A stretch of 64,000 nucleotides of DNA from the NCBI RefSeq assembly GCF_001680005.1, contig NC_033565.1, forward strand, positions 353,501-417,500, written 5' to 3'. A program made the position numbers and the translations under genes. Shown piece after piece: positions 12,698 through 25,021 of the stretch (positions are counted from its first letter, which is position 1; the number at the start of each line of letters is the position of its first letter). The notes beneath the pieces are model-generated. The model saw nothing but the letters and a program-made list of their open reading frames with translations, was not told the origin of the DNA and did not search any database. The stretch is from Plasmodium coatneyi. Lineage: Eukaryota; Apicomplexa; Aconoidasida; Haemosporida; Plasmodiidae.

Positions 12698-14392
12698 TCG
12701 ATATATTTTTATGTGTATATATGGGACGTGCCCCTAAGGTGTATCCTACGCGTGGTCCTTCATCACCGCGTCCTGTATTGTGTGCATTTGCTTTCCAACC
12801 TGTGTAACCTTTGCCATTTTAAAACTGTAACAAAAAATGTGCTTACTAATTTATTGCCGCTTCCTTTGGGGCGTTTCGTATGGTCGGCTTGTTCATTCCG
12901 AGGATAGGCAGTTTTAACCTTTTACACGATGTGCAAATCTTTTCGAAGATTCTTACGCGAAAGTGTAAAATGTTAAACGTATTTTCTCCCCTTAGCTTTT
13001 TTTTTTTTTTTTTTTTTTTTAACGTTTTTAATTTTATGAATAATAGCTACTGTCATTTTTCCGCGTTGTTATGTTTGCACCTGGAGATACCTCACCAAAT
13101 GCGCATATGCCCTTTCGTCAGTGATGGGCGCAAAGTCGCAGACACGCACCTTCTCATGGGCAGCATTCTGTATAAAAGCGTCCACCCACACGGATGGTCC
13201 CCACGAGATACACAAGTAGCCATGCGCGTGTAGACTCGCAACGGTTATAATTTCTGTGCGATTTTGAAAAAATTAAATATGGCAGGCAAACACAAAATAA
13301 GTTGCAATGTTGCAAAGGCGCATTTGCGCGAAGTGGATGCATCAGACTTAAACCCTCATACAATTCAGAGACCGCTCCTTTACAAGTGCGCAAAAAAAAA
13401 AAAAAAAAAAAAAAAAATCATTTTATTCGAATGTGGCATAGACATATTTCCCCCCTTTCCTTTTCTGTTTTTATAACCGTTCCGTCATTATGAAAATAGG
13501 GTGAACCAATGTGTACTTAAATGTTAAACAGTTTAGCGTGCGCACATTGTTGAAATGTATTGGAAAATACAACAGTTCGTTTTTCATCACGTGGTGCGTC
13601 TGTGCAGTTGGGGGAATAAAACACGTGGCCAAGTGGCGACAAAATGTTCACTGAGTACGACAACGTGGGGACGCTGTTGGACGAAAACATGTCGCAACGA
13701 AGCAGGTGCCTGTATGCGCGCCCGCCTCGTCATGTGCGCATATGCGCGTATATGGGAGTGCGCCCAAAGAGGCAACGCCCCATTGCCGCGGTGCGTAGAA
13801 AATTGCCATCCCGCAAATGATAAAAAACGTATGTTAAAAAAAAAAAAAAATCGTAAAAAAGTAAACACTTCAACGCAGAAACAATAAAAAAAGGAAAACC
13901 CTCTAAAACTATATGGCACATCTTATCAAAATGAATGGCGCACAAAATCGCTGTAGCTGATATCATATCACGTGTACAAGTGGAACCGTATGCATATAAT
14001 AACCTGCTTATGCGTACGTTACGGATTTGTATGTATATATGCATATTATACGAATGTAGTAGTATCCGTTTTTATATACCACATTTTCCCATATTGCAAA
14101 AATAGCGAAGAGAAACCCCAGAATTTTGAATTGCCTTCAAAAAAAAAAAAAAAAAAAAACAGTAGTAATAGTAGCAGCAACAATAACAGTGAGGTAACAA
14201 TAGCGCATGTCCCCTTTTAACATAATTAAATGGTTTACATATCTTGTTTGTAAAGGAAACATTTCATCATCTGCTATTTGGTTAGTAAGCAATTTTCACA
14301 CTTTTTGCCAGTTTCATTCCATTTGTTTTTCCCCCTTCATTTTTTTTTTTTTTTTTTTTTTGCACACTTAAATATTATAAAACCTGTAGAAT
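12698..14392. other. Intergenic between USP14 and UBC13
   Basis: Long T-runs (12998-13020, 14339-14361) and A-runs (13393-13417, 14140-14159) dominate. One short frame at 13644-13705 starts MFTEYDNVGTLLDENMSQRS and ends at a GTGCCT donor-like site. It might be a small exon or an upstream open frame and is reported separately. No other coding signal was supported. Confidence 0.45.
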
Positions 14393-15498
14393 ATGTCAAT
14401 ACCTAGAAGAATAACGAAAGAAACACAGAACTTAGCAAATGAACCACGTAATTAAAAGATACCAACTCCTGTTCACCACTCGTTGGTGGCACGTTTCGCA
14501 TCGACTCCCATGTGTATAGATATGTGCACATGAAAGCGTGCAACACCCCCTCTCCCTTTTTTATCATTAAATACAATTTTTCCAATTTTTTTCCCCTTTT
14601 AACCATGACCCCTACATGTGTGCAGCACCTGGTATAGTTGCAGCTCCCGTGCCAGAGAACTACAGACACTTTGATATTTTAATAAACGGACCCGATGGAA
14701 CGCCATACGAAGGTATAGGAAAAGGAGTTGTTTCGTAAAAATGATCCTCAACCGGTTTAATGATTGGTGGACCAGTTCACGCATGTGTCTGTGTGTCTAT
14801 ATGACGATGCAGCGGACGCCCCTCGTTTGCGCCTACATAAAATTGCAGCACATACGTTCCAGTGCAATACTCGTAGCTTGTTTTGCACCTATCTGTGCTG
14901 TTGCACGTGGGATCTGTACATCCACACACCCTCTCCATGATGACACATTCGCCATAGGTGGAACTTACAAGTTAGAACTCTTTTTGCCCGAGCAATACCC
15001 GATGGAGCCCCCCAAAGTGCGGTTCTTGACAAAAATATACCACCCAAATATCGTAAGTGCGAGAAGTGAAAAAAGCCAGCAAAAAGGGACAGTACCATTT
15101 TGTGTGCACTTTCAATTGTGTGAATAAAACAGTTTCTTTTTTTTTTTTTTATTTTATGCACCTGATCACTGATCCGAATGAGACAGTATCGCGTGAATCA
15201 TACACATTTTATCACGTTCACTACGCATTGTATATTTGTATGCTCCTTATACCTACCTGTGTACATCCCATTACAGGATAAATTGGGTCGAATATGTCTC
15301 GACATACTAAAAGATAAGTGGAGCCCGGCACTGCAAATACGAACAGTACTGCTGAGTATCCAGGCTCTGTTGTCGTCGCCCGAGCCCGATGATCCGTTAG
15401 ACTCAAAGGTAGCTGATCATTTTAAACAGGACAAAAGTGACGCAGAAAATGTGGCAAGAGAGTGGAACAAAATGTACGCAAACCACACTTCTTTGTAA
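14393..15498 (+). CDS. UBC13: Ubiquitin-conjugating enzyme E2 N (UBC13)
   Basis: E2 enzyme of the UBC13 class, which builds Lys63-linked ubiquitin chains together with a UEV partner. Four exons join cleanly: 14393-14447, 14626-14712, 14958-15052 and 15277-15498. They give a 152-residue protein, the normal E2 core length. It reads MSIPRRITKETQNLANEP, then PPGIVAAPVPENYRHFDILI, GTPYEGGTYKLELFLPEQYP, PPKVRFLTKIYHPNI, and the active-site segment DKLGRICLDILKDKWSPALQ with Cys86. The motif LLSIQALLSSPEPDDPL follows. All introns are GT-AG, with phases 1, 1 and 0 matched across joins. The C-terminal MYANHTSL end is slightly longer than in many relatives. The first exon is only 18 codons and would be missed by a plain ORF search. 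It lies between USP14 and MCM3 on the same strand. Confidence 0.95.
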
Positions 15499-17128
15499 CT
15501 ACGGAGAAAAAAATATAAAAGACTTATCAACAGTCCACTTTGTTTTAAATTTTCCCCAATGCAAATCGAGGAAAACATTTGCGCGCGTTTGTAGCTACGC
15601 ACATCTGAATAGCTACTTATATATGTGTATAATATGTATGAATATATAAGAACCTTCTACTTTCGCCTATCCCTTCAACACCCCATACGTTAATTTAAAA
15701 TCTTTCCTTTTGCCATCCCCCCCCCCATATGTACACTACGAACTTTGAAAACTTTAATTTTTTTTTAATTTCTAATGTGCTTAAAAATGAGAGGGGGATA
15801 TGTATAACCCCTTTTAAGAGTCGATTCTCGTTTTGCATTTCGGGCGAATCTTTTCCTCGTGATTGTTACACAACCATATTGCTCGAATGCAATGTACCAG
15901 GGACATGACAATTTTGGGGTCCAACTTCGAGGGACGAGCACTCCCGCAAAGCAGTACATCCCATGTAAAATTAGAACTGCCTTTTTAAAATGAGAGAGAG
16001 AAAAAAAAAGCAGTTAAAATGGTAACAGAAAAAATTAACCAGCTGAGCCTTCTTTCAAGCTCCTCTTCAGTGCAATCGCGAAACAATTGTGCGTAACGAG
16101 ATTACTAGTTGGAGGAAAATTTCCGTGTAACCTTCTAACCGCTCAAGCAAATTTGAACGTTTAATTCGTATCATCCATTCAGTTTGTGGAAATACATTCC
16201 TCTTAAGAACACTTCTCTCCTTCCATCATGTGAACAAAAATAATTTTAAGAAAGGACGCACATGCGGAATGCACATTTGTACATATACCTATACGTATGC
16301 ACGCTTGTGCATACACATATATACACATCCCCTCGTAATGCGGTCAAGCAAGACAAGCCGTGCCTTTTCAACTACCTTTCTTGGCGAATTAATTTTTTTT
16401 TTTTAAGACATTCCTTTTTGAGTTCGCAAAATGAGTAATTTTTTATTTCGTTTCGCGTACATTCCACTGGTAACTCCCATTGCATAGCTTTCATCGCCCT
16501 TCTTTGACCACTTTCTCGTGTCATTTATTTCATTCATTCTTTAATTTTTTATTTTTTTGTTTTTCCCGCAAGCTGCACATTAATCTGTGATGAACGCAAA
16601 AAAAAATATTTACATTTACATACACATCGAACGCGCTTCGACATTTGCAACAACAAATGTACAAACGCGCGGCGTGTAAAATGTGATATGCGTTGTGTTA
16701 ATTTCTAAGCCATCGTCGCAATTCTCCATTTGACTTACACTGGCTTATTTTATTGCGGCAATTTTCTCCCCATTTGCTAAATAAAACGCGCTGAATGTAA
16801 GTACAAATGCACTTATACGTGTGAACATAGCATCTTTCCTTGCCAAGAAAAATGTTAATTTTTTTCATCACTACTTTTGCTTCTTCCTTACTTACGCGTG
16901 TGCAAATCATTTCTCCTTAAAGAGCTAAAGGGAGTCACAAGGAATCATTTTCAAGAAAGAAGCATCCTGTGGGCGTAACTCACCAGATCCTCGCATCCAC
17001 GCGAATGCACACATAATTATATATTTCCCACCCACTACGTACACGTGCACACGCGCACACACGTACCCCCCCTGGGAGATTACATACCCACACACCTCCG
17101 TTGAATCAGTTTCTCCTTTTCCCAAACC
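15499..17128. other. Intergenic between UBC13 and MCM3
   Basis: It has a C-run near 15718-15726, T-runs, and many short frames without recognisable domains. It includes the UBC13 3' UTR and the MCM3 promoter and 5' UTR. Nothing else was supported. Confidence 0.5.
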
Positions 17129-20100
17129 ATGGATCGAATGAGCCTAGAAAATAACAGTACGCCGATGGCGAGGTCGGAATACCATACGATGAACTCTGAG
17201 CTGAACTACACGTTGATGGACTCGTCCATAAACCACTCGTCAATTCTGGACAGTTCGATGCGTATTGAAAAAGACAACAGAGAAAGAAGATTACAAAGGT
17301 TAAATGAAAATATCATAAGTGAGTACGAATCGGGTAGACAAAGTGTAGTTTTCACACAGCAGAAGTATAAGCAGCTGCTGGATGGATTCCTTTTATTTGT
17401 TCAGACAAATAAATACATCCATCAGAAGATAACGGAACTGAGAGCAGAAGCAACGGACGAGTATAACAGAATGCAGGATAAGAACATCCCCAACATAATT
17501 ATCCACCAAAGGTTAATTTGTAACATTAACAATTTTCAAACGGGCAATGAAGAATTTGAATTGCTTGCCAGGTGTTTAATAAAGGAACCTTATTTGGCTC
17601 TTCCAGCGTACCAGGCAGCTATAAAAGAGTTGTGGAAATCGCACGATAGCAAAATAGATATTGATCCCCCCAAAATTGGCATTTGCGGTTGGCTAGGTAG
17701 ACACCATGTAACACCAAGAGGGTTGCAAAGCTCAATGATTAACAAACTAGTGGCAGTAGAAGGAGTGGTTAACAAATGTTCCACTGTCCAACCGAAACTG
17801 GTACAGTCTGTATACATAGGAGAAGCAGTACATGACATAAATGCAGATATACGCAGCGAAGAAAAAACTGTCCATTTGAGACCCCATTATGACATTACCG
17901 ATTTTGATAAAACAGCCAAAGATTCTGGAAGACCACCTGTTTCAGATCCTGAGGGGAAAATTATGCATAGACATGAAATAGGATTGTGCAAATATAAAAA
18001 TCACCAAAAATTTGTCATCCAAGAAACGCCCGAAGATGCTCCAACAGGACAGATGCCCAGATGGGTAGAAGTAATCGTGGAAGACGATCTATGTGATATT
18101 GTCAAGTGTGGAGATAGAGTAAGAGTTTGGGGGGTCTATCGAGCTAGCTGTGGACAAGCCAACAGTACCAATAGTGGATTAGGAAGATCCTTTCTAATTG
18201 CAAACAATGTGCTGGTCAAAAATAAAGAAACGTATGATACCAATTTGTTCATATCAGAAGCGGATAAAAAAAATTTCCACGCTTTTGCAAAGAAGGAAAA
18301 TACAATAGATGTACTGGGACATTCGTTCGCCCCATCTATATGTGGTCAAGACATTGTAAAGAAAGGGATTGTTTTAATGTTAGCAGGTGGAACAGAGCGT
18401 GCATTACCATCTCATCACATCAGAGGAGACATACACATTATGCTGGTGGGTGATCCAAGTTGTGGAAAATCACAGCTATTACGCTACGTTATGAGTATCA
18501 TGCCAGGAACCGTTTCGGCCACAGGGAGGGGATCATCAGGAGTTGGATTAACAGCTGCCATCGTTACGGATCAAGATACAGGCGAAAGAGTAGTCGAAGG
18601 AGGTGCTATGGTCATGGGGGACAGAAGAGTTGTCTGTATTGACGAATTTGATAAAATGCAACACACAGATAGAGTAGCAATTCACGAAGTTATGGAACAG
18701 CAAACGGTCACCGTTGCGAAAGCAGGAATTCATACCACACTGAATGCACGATGTACAGTATTAGCAGCTGCCAATCCGTTGTATGGATGCTGGAATGATA
18801 CACTGGACATGGGTCAACAGCTACAATTTGAACCATCCCTACTGTCCCGTTTTGACCTCATATTTCTAGTAAGAGACAGTGCAACTGAGCAAGACGATGA
18901 GCGAATTGCAGATTCGGTTTTGCGAAATGTCACAGAAAAGGCAAAACCAATTATGAGCGAAAACAGAAATAATCACAAAAATTTTGTCATTCAAGCGGAT
19001 AGCTACGATATTAACCCCAAGGCACAACACATCAGTGTCTACAATGAGCGAGAGGTAAATAAAAATAATGACAACAATGAAGAAAATGAAGAATACGAAA
19101 CGCCGATCTTTGCCAACAGGGACGAAATGATCTATTATGACAAAAATGGAATTGAGCATGAAATTTTAACCGTCCCATTTTTTAAAAAATATTTGCATTA
19201 TGTTAAAAATATTTTCTATCAAGAAAAGCAGAGAACTGATGGATGGAAACCATACCCAGAAGTGAGTGACGAAGCGTGTGAAGTTATCACCGAGTTGTAT
19301 GCAGATTTGAGAGAAAAGGCAGCCAAATATTCACACAACAAAATTATCCAGGGGGTTACTCCCAGAACGTTGGAAGCAATCATTCGAATTGCTTCGTCAC
19401 ACGCTAAACTGAAACTGAACAGATATGTCACAAGTGTGGATGTCAATTATGCTAAGAAGCTTCTAATGTACACCCTCTTTGGGGAGGAAATTAACGACCT
19501 CGAGGAGGAGGAGCAAGACGATGAGGAAGAAGAGGAAGAGGAGATGGCAGATGATGACGAGGAGGAAGAAAGTGAAGTTGACGACGATGATGATGATGAG
19601 GAAGTTATTAAACTTTTCAAGAAGGGCAACAAATCTGCTAAAAAAAAAGCAACAAAGAAGAGAAAGGGAAAAAATAATGAAACCGCAAATAAAAAGAAAA
19701 AGAGAAAAGGTGCAACCAAAGATAACGATGGAGAAACATTTATGATAGACGATGCGCAGAAGACAGCTGAAAAGTCAGCACCCTTGGACATTAAAGAAAT
19801 AGAACGCCTCATAGTGGAAAACGTCACTTTGAATGACCCCGGAGATGGTTTGCGGGATGAGGAGCTCCTGGACTTGGTACGCTACATGCGTCTCCATCAA
19901 CTAGCGGCGCATCTTCGCAACAATATTCACACACTTATGCACGCACTTATGTATATATTCATGAACACACTGGGCACATTTCCCCTGTTCTTCGCTATCC
20001 CCCCCTTTTGCAGATCATCCTTGGGAACAAGCACAAAATGCCCCAACTGGCAAAACTGGACATCGGCACATTGCGCAAAATTATCAACTCCCTAAACGAA

Positions 20101-20157
20101 ATGGACGGGGCGCCAATTTACTACGTGAAGAAGGACAAAATTGTGTACAAGTGTTGA
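17129..20157 (+). CDS. MCM3: DNA replication licensing factor MCM3
   Basis: AAA+ subunit of the MCM2-7 replicative helicase in the nucleus. Exon 1 is 17129-19876 and exon 2 is 20014-20157, joined in phase 0 as DEELLDL|IILGNKHKMPQ; the protein is 963 residues. The N-terminal MCM domain is followed by the ATPase. Walker A is GDPSCGKSQLLRYV (about residue 441), Walker B is VCIDEFDKM (about 502-510), with TGRGSSGVGLTAA between them. The sensor region has NARCTVLAAANPLYG and the arginine finger is in LLSRFDL (Arg about 574). The VMGDRRVVCIDEFDKM wording resembles MCM3 rather than MCM2, which would also carry a longer N-terminal extension and a zinc motif. About residues 790-828 form an almost pure Asp/Glu run, followed by a Lys-rich run. 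The C-terminal exon encodes a winged-helix-like end (KLDIGTLRKIINSLNEMDG). An 137-base intron is openly readable but is bounded by GTACGC and CCCCTTTTGCAG. Confidence 0.93.
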
Positions 20158-20690
20158 GCCGCTCCAACTTTATTTCATTTTGCGCGTTTCTCCCCTTTTT
20201 TTTTTGGAAGTATCCATTATGACAACACCTGGCATATTGCTGTACACATTTCGCTCTTCATATTTTTCGCTTCCCCTTTTTAAAAGCGCGCACATTTTAA
20301 AGATACTCCAAGGGGCATTTTCCTTCGCCCCGCATTTACCCCAGTTGTCTTTTACAGAAGACTTCCTCCTTTTTAAAAATTGTTAAATAAGCACAAACCT
20401 ACGTTTATATGTGCACAAAATTTTTTTTTTTTTTTTAATACAAAAAATTTTACATTATCTTATAACGTTTTTACGTAGCTTGCGAACCTGCAGCAAGTGT
20501 GGTAGCCAAAGGGGTATTTGCGTCGCAAATTAAAAAGACGAAAATTGCCCCCAAAAGTGAGAAAAAATTGCACAGAAAAAAGTGCGTGTAAAAATACGCG
20601 TCTATTTTTAACACCAAAAAGGGACTGGCAAAAAATCGGGACGCTTGGAAAAAGTCCACTGCACATTTGACGGCGTGCCAAACCCGCTCG
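20158..20690. other. Intergenic between convergent MCM3 and p24 genes
   Basis: A tail-to-tail spacer with T-runs (20194-20204, 20420-20436). It should contain both polyadenylation regions. No coding signal was found. Confidence 0.55.
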
Positions 20691-21779
20691 CTACATCAAT
20701 TTTTGGGCCTTGAAGTAATTTTTTAAATGCACAATAGAATAAACGGTAATTGCCACAAGTATTATAATTTCGAGTATATAACAGTAGAACATCTTGTTAT
20801 GCACCGATTTGTTGTGTTCGTACAGGTTCGTCGCCTACAGGGGGGATTCACGAGGGTATAAGTATGCACGTGTCTACGTGTGTACATACGTACGTACGTA
20901 CTTGCGCAATGAAAGGCGCTCCTATTAGATGCAAACGTCGAACCAGGTGCCTACAATGTAACTCCCCTTCCTTACCATTTGCTTCTGATATATCTGCTGC
21001 AACTTCATGGAGGTGAATTTCTTTTTCAGATTCAGCAAAATAGATAATGTCTCACTCAGCTCGGACTTTTTGGCAACATTTTCGATATCCACATCTGACC
21101 CTCCAACCTCTATGGATAGGCTCCATTTGATGGACGTGCTTTTAAACCAGTTGGAAGACGGGCAAGAGATGCAAATATAATACAGCCCATTCTTCTTCGT
21201 CATGTAGGATACTTTGCCTGAGGGTATTTATCCGTAAGGTGAATTCACGTGTCTAGTGTGCATGGACATATCTGCGCAGCATTTATGCGTCATCATGTAT
21301 ATGCCCATGGAATGGAGCAAAGGGGGTGAATTGACTTTACCTTTACTAATTTCAGACGTCTCATGGGAATACAAGACTTTTCCCTGCTGGTTCTTTATAA
21401 CGATAAGGCATTTTAGTTCTGCAATAAGGAAAAAAAAAAAAAGGGAGGCATTTCTTTTTTAAACCTAGCGCTTCGGTACGCGTGGACGCTCTTTAACGGG
21501 GAAAGGAGCGCGCAGACAAATAAGCCTTTAAACGAATTCGCGCTTGCACAAATGGGCAAATGCCCAAATATTCGGTGCACTCCATTTGTGTGCAGAAGCA
21601 TCCTTGCCTTTTAATCCAAAATTGTCATAGGACGACGTTATGATGACATTGCTTGCGGCGCTCTCTACGAAGCATTTATCGACCCCTTCCTTCACGTAAA
21701 AGTACGCTGCTTGTACGTACGTATAGCTCAGCAGTAGCACCAACAGCAGGTATAAACTTTTCTTTATTCCTTTCACCAT
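20691..21779 (-). CDS. p24 / TMED (emp24-GOLD) cargo receptor
   Basis: Type I membrane protein of the p24 family, which sorts cargo between ER and Golgi. Four minus-strand exons: 21608-21779, 21341-21418, 20976-21217 and 20691-20834, giving 211 residues, the usual family size. It has a signal peptide (LYLLLVLLLSYTYVQA), a GOLD domain with paired Cys (KCFVESAASNVIITSSYDN, then NGLYYICISCPSSNW), a heptad-like coiled coil (LLNLKKKFTSMKLQQIYQKQ) and one TM helix near the C-terminus (CYILEIIILVAITVYSIV), with a short tail LKNYFKAQKLM. Exons 2-4 have GT-AG introns. Exon 1 best ends at 21608 before a GCAAGG donor, which makes the first intron GC-AG. A GT donor 31 bases further downstream (at 21577-21576) is in phase but adds ten residues inside the GOLD domain. 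Confidence 0.88.
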
Positions 21780-21998
21780 TTCGTTAGAGAGTGTGAATAG
21801 AAGGTACCATAATTTGTTCTCCTTCTTTTACTCTTTGAAGCGTTAAATAATCTGCCTTACGATGAACAGTTCTGTATTGGATAAACAATTTCGCCCATAT
21901 AAGAAAAAAAAAAAAGGGGGAAAAATAAATCACCGTATATAATATATTTTCATCTAAAAATATGTCTATCGTAGTTCTCCATTTGCGCTTCCTCGCAG

Positions 21999-23112
21999 CT
22001 AATTCGAAGTATTGCGGGTGGTCAAAGTGACAATCTCGTTATCATTTATTTTGCTTCTGCCAAGCAGGTTGCATAGGCAACGTGTATGCACATGTTCGCC
22101 GGAGTTGTAGCCCCCCACCCCTACATATGCATATGTACATATATTTATGTGTATGTATATTACTATGTTTACAGTTTAGCACACGCACAGATAAAAACAC
22201 TTCCACATGCTCATGTGCACAGGCAAGGATCTTCACCTCAAGGCGGGGAATGCAGTGTGCTTTCTTAATCTGCGCACGCAGATAGGCACATGGATATGTA
22301 TACACCACCACTTCTCTGAACAGTTATGTAACCTACCAACGTATCTAAAAGGACACAAACCGAAATATACACAAAATGTCAATGACGCGGAGAACTTCCA
22401 ATAAAACGGACAAGCGAACAAGGTGAACCTAACATACTCTCACACAAAAGCGCAGGTCAAACCTTCTACTGCTAATTCACCCGTCAACTGAATTGCATTT
22501 TCTCCTCACCTCTCTGATGAAGAAACTCGAACAACTCGTTCTTCGCAATTTTTCCGTTCTTGCCAGGAAAAAAAAAAAAAAAAAATGAATTAGCAAAGTA
22601 AAATGTAAAAAGAGAAACGCACTCTTCTCATTTTTAAGTGCATCAAAATGTGCACCACTGCACGCGCATACGTCAACGTATCATGATTAATTAGGGGCAC
22701 ATAATCGTTGCTTTTCCAGATTTCGCGCAGTTTAACATGTTCGAAAAGGGAAAGCAAAAGAAAAAAGCGTGATGTATGCGAAGGGTACTGTCCTTAAACG
22801 GCAGCGTGAAATAAATGTGGGTTAAGTGCAAAAAAAAAAAAAAAAAAAAAAAAAAAGAAACATACCATATATACCATACCATGCCAAATCGATCAGAACC
22901 ATTGACGGCATGGCACAATTCAACCGCATCACAATTTCGACGAACCCACGTATTCTCCCTAACCCATTTGAATAGCCCATCCGATTGCTCACATACCGAA
23001 CGTGCTAAGTCGTTTGTGAGTTAATTGACCCCTCTTCCTGGCATGTTCATTGGGGGAAATCAAATTGGATCGCACGGCAAAAGGCGAAGAATTCGTCGCA
23101 GTGAATAATGTA
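21999..23112 (-). CDS. Possible multi-exon gene, structure unresolved
   Basis: Several minus-strand stretches look like exons but I cannot join them with confidence. Stretch 22997-23112 follows a TGATTCCTCTTCAG acceptor and reads TLFTATNSSPFAVRSNLISP before a GTATGT donor. Stretch 22510-22558 reads NGKIAKNELFEFLHQR before GTGAGG and resembles the second half of an EF-hand loop (G-x-I-x-x-x-E). The stretch ending at the stop 21999-22001 reads SKINDNEIVTLTTRNTSN. The plus strand of 23050-23340 is also open over 100 codons without an ATG, so strand is not certain. If real, this is a small calcium-binding or unknown protein lying between the p24 gene and a basic protein gene. Confidence 0.28.
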
Positions 23113-23671
23113 CTGAAGAGGAATCAGCAGAAGAAGGGAATCCACTATTTTATGCGTTATCCCGTACATTGGTATATACGCCCATTTATTCAACCACGTA
23201 ACATATCCTTCTTCCCCCACGGAGCAGTCCATCCTTCACAAGCATGTAAATGGCTCATTTGCCACTTCAAACGGACGGAAGAGAAAATCATATCGGGAAG
23301 TGAATCAATCATTTTTATAGACCCCTCCCCAAATTGCGTAACACACATTTGATTAAAAAGACGAGTAGCAAAAGTTTCATTGTCCCTGTGGTACTATCAG
23401 ATAAGGGTACATATTGCGCTGTTCAAAGTTGTCTATCCGAAGGCGTCTACAAAAGTACTCACGGTTTTATACATTCATATGCAGTTATTTCCCCTCCCCC
23501 GCTATGGACTCCTCTTCAGTTACATCGTTCGAATAGACGACAAATAAACGCGTACCCCTTTAAGAAGACCCTTCGAATGGGGTAGAATATTCCCCATTGG
23601 TCATCCCTTAAGTATCTAAACCTTTATTGTAGTTCGTTCCCCCCCGAGTACACTGCAAAAGCTTAACAAAA

Positions 23672-24451
23672 ATGAATTTCAAAAATTACTGCCCATGTAA
23701 TTACCCGCAAGAGCGGAATATAAGCGGACTGGACTACCGCTTCGACATGAAAAAAAAATTGGTGAAATTCAGGCGCCGTATTTTTAGAAGACTACGCATA
23801 AAGAGTTTAAAGGAAGATCTAAGTAAAATTGAAAATCGAACAAGCTTATTAAGTAATTATCATTATAAAGGGAAAAAAAAATGGTACATGAATTTCCAGC
23901 CCTTAGGAAATGTAGCCATAGAGCAGTATTGGAAGTATGATAAAGTTACCCTGAAAGACATCCTAGGGTCGAATATCAGCACATCAAATGATAATTACAA
24001 CACAGGATTACGAAAGAGTAAAAAGTATCTTAAGCGCATTGCAAAACGTATACTAAGAGGGAACCCTCATGAGTCATTAACACAAAGTGCATTCAAATGG
24101 GCAACGTATGATTATAACTCTGATGAAGACTCAGCGAATTCGTACATGAATAATTTGGGTTCTTCCTTACTAAGTTTAAGTACCCTTGCGATAAAGGATT
24201 CAGAAAAATTGCTAAAATGGAAATTAAAATATACCGATAATTTAAGGAAGTTTAAAAAATTAAAAGCACAAAAGGCTGAAAAGAACTCCTCAACAGTTCG
24301 TTCTACCAATTTGGCCAAGAGGAAAAAGAAGTCCAGAAGATACAAGGCCAGTAGGGATCACAAAAGTGACATGGTTAAGAGTGACATCAGTTCAGATAAA
24401 TATAAAGTTGTATTGAAAAGTTTTAACAAGGGGGACAAAAGGGGGCACTAA
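23672..24451 (+). CDS. Basic Plasmodium protein of unknown function
   Basis: A single-exon frame of 259 residues starting MNFKNYCPCNYPQERNISGL. It is strongly basic: a cluster KKKLVKFRRRIFRRLRIK at about 28-45, another at about 110-125, and a C-terminal KRKKKSRRYKASRDHK. There is a serine/leucine-rich middle (NNLGSSLLSLSTLAIKDSEK). No TM helix, signal peptide or catalytic motif is visible. The composition would suit an RNA- or chromatin-associated or ribosome-related protein, but that is only a guess. It is clearly coding by length and by lysine/asparagine codon use compared with the surrounding spacer. It stands upstream of the DUF760-like gene on the same strand. Confidence 0.7.
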   Translation: MNFKNYCPCNYPQERNISGLDYRFDMKKKLVKFRRRIFRRLRIKSLKEDLSKIENRTSLLSNYHYKGKKKWYMNFQPLGNVAIEQYWKYDKVTLKDILGSNISTSNDNYNTGLRKSKKYLKRIAKRILRGNPHESLTQSAFKWATYDYNSDEDSANSYMNNLGSSLLSLSTLAIKDSEKLLKWKLKYTDNLRKFKKLKAQKAEKNSSTVRSTNLAKRKKKSRRYKASRDHKSDMVKSDISSDKYKVVLKSFNKGDKRGH

Positions 24452-24739
24452 ATTGGGGTGCCACATCAGGAGTTATGTATACGCTGGTGTCTAGCACCAT
24501 GTTATATTTTCTTATACACTTTTTTGTCCGCCAGATGACACGCTGCACCTTTTTTTTTTATCTGCTTCTGTTCTGGAGCAACACGGGTGTACGTATGCCT
24601 TCTCATAGATGGGTGCACGCTGAACCGCGCCCCCACTACTACAACCCAAGTGAGGAATGCTCCTTCAGTGTAAATATACTATGGTCAGGTTACCCATCTT
24701 GTACACACTATAATTTAAAATAAACAAAAAAGAAAACTT

Positions 24740-25021
24740 TCAAAAGGGAAGGCATTTTTTTGCAACCTTTTTTTTTCTGTAAATGTTGTAAGAGCCTGGG
24801 GACATGCGTTTAAATACGTGAAGGCGATGATCGCCCTTACGTTCCTCATTAAACAATCTAAAAGTGCTAATCTCCCTGGGGAATAACCTCTTATTTTTCC
24901 GCACCCCCATCTTTTTTAATATTCTGGGCGAATAGAGTTGTACGTGCATCGAAATTTTAACGTATGGATATAAGTCACGTTGTGTGCATACCGTTCCCGC
25001 ATTATTATTGAATATTTGCAA
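24740..25021 (-). CDS. Possible short exon or small protein
   Basis: A 93-residue open frame with a moderately protein-like stretch (HVQLYSPRILKKMGVRKNKR and LFPREISTFRLFNEERKGDH), basic in character. The 5' side has a T-rich CTTTTTTTAAG acceptor-like site to the right of 25021, so it could be a terminal exon. No family was recognised, and the frame could also be chance in a comparatively GC-rich patch of intergenic DNA. The remaining sequence of 24452-25710 shows no supported gene. Confidence 0.25.
   Translation of the reverse strand: MQIFNNNAGTVCTQRDLYPYVKISMHVQLYSPRILKKMGVRKNKRLFPREISTFRLFNEERKGDHRLHVFKRMSPGSYNIYRKKKVAKKCLPF

Noticed and set aside
13555..13919. Overlapping plus and minus frames of about 110 codons
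   Set aside because: Both strands are open by chance over a GC-richer patch; no domain or splice consistency apart from the short ATG exon noted at 13644.
19447..19827. Minus-strand Ser-rich frame
   Set aside because: Antisense shadow of the Asp/Glu run in MCM3.
19877..20095. Read-through C-terminus of MCM3
   Set aside because: It is the last intron, bounded by GTACGC and TTTTGCAG; splicing yields a winged-helix-like end.
23050..23352. Plus-strand 100-codon frame
   Set aside because: It has no ATG start and overlaps a minus-strand stretch with a better acceptor and donor. Kept only as an uncertainty about strand.
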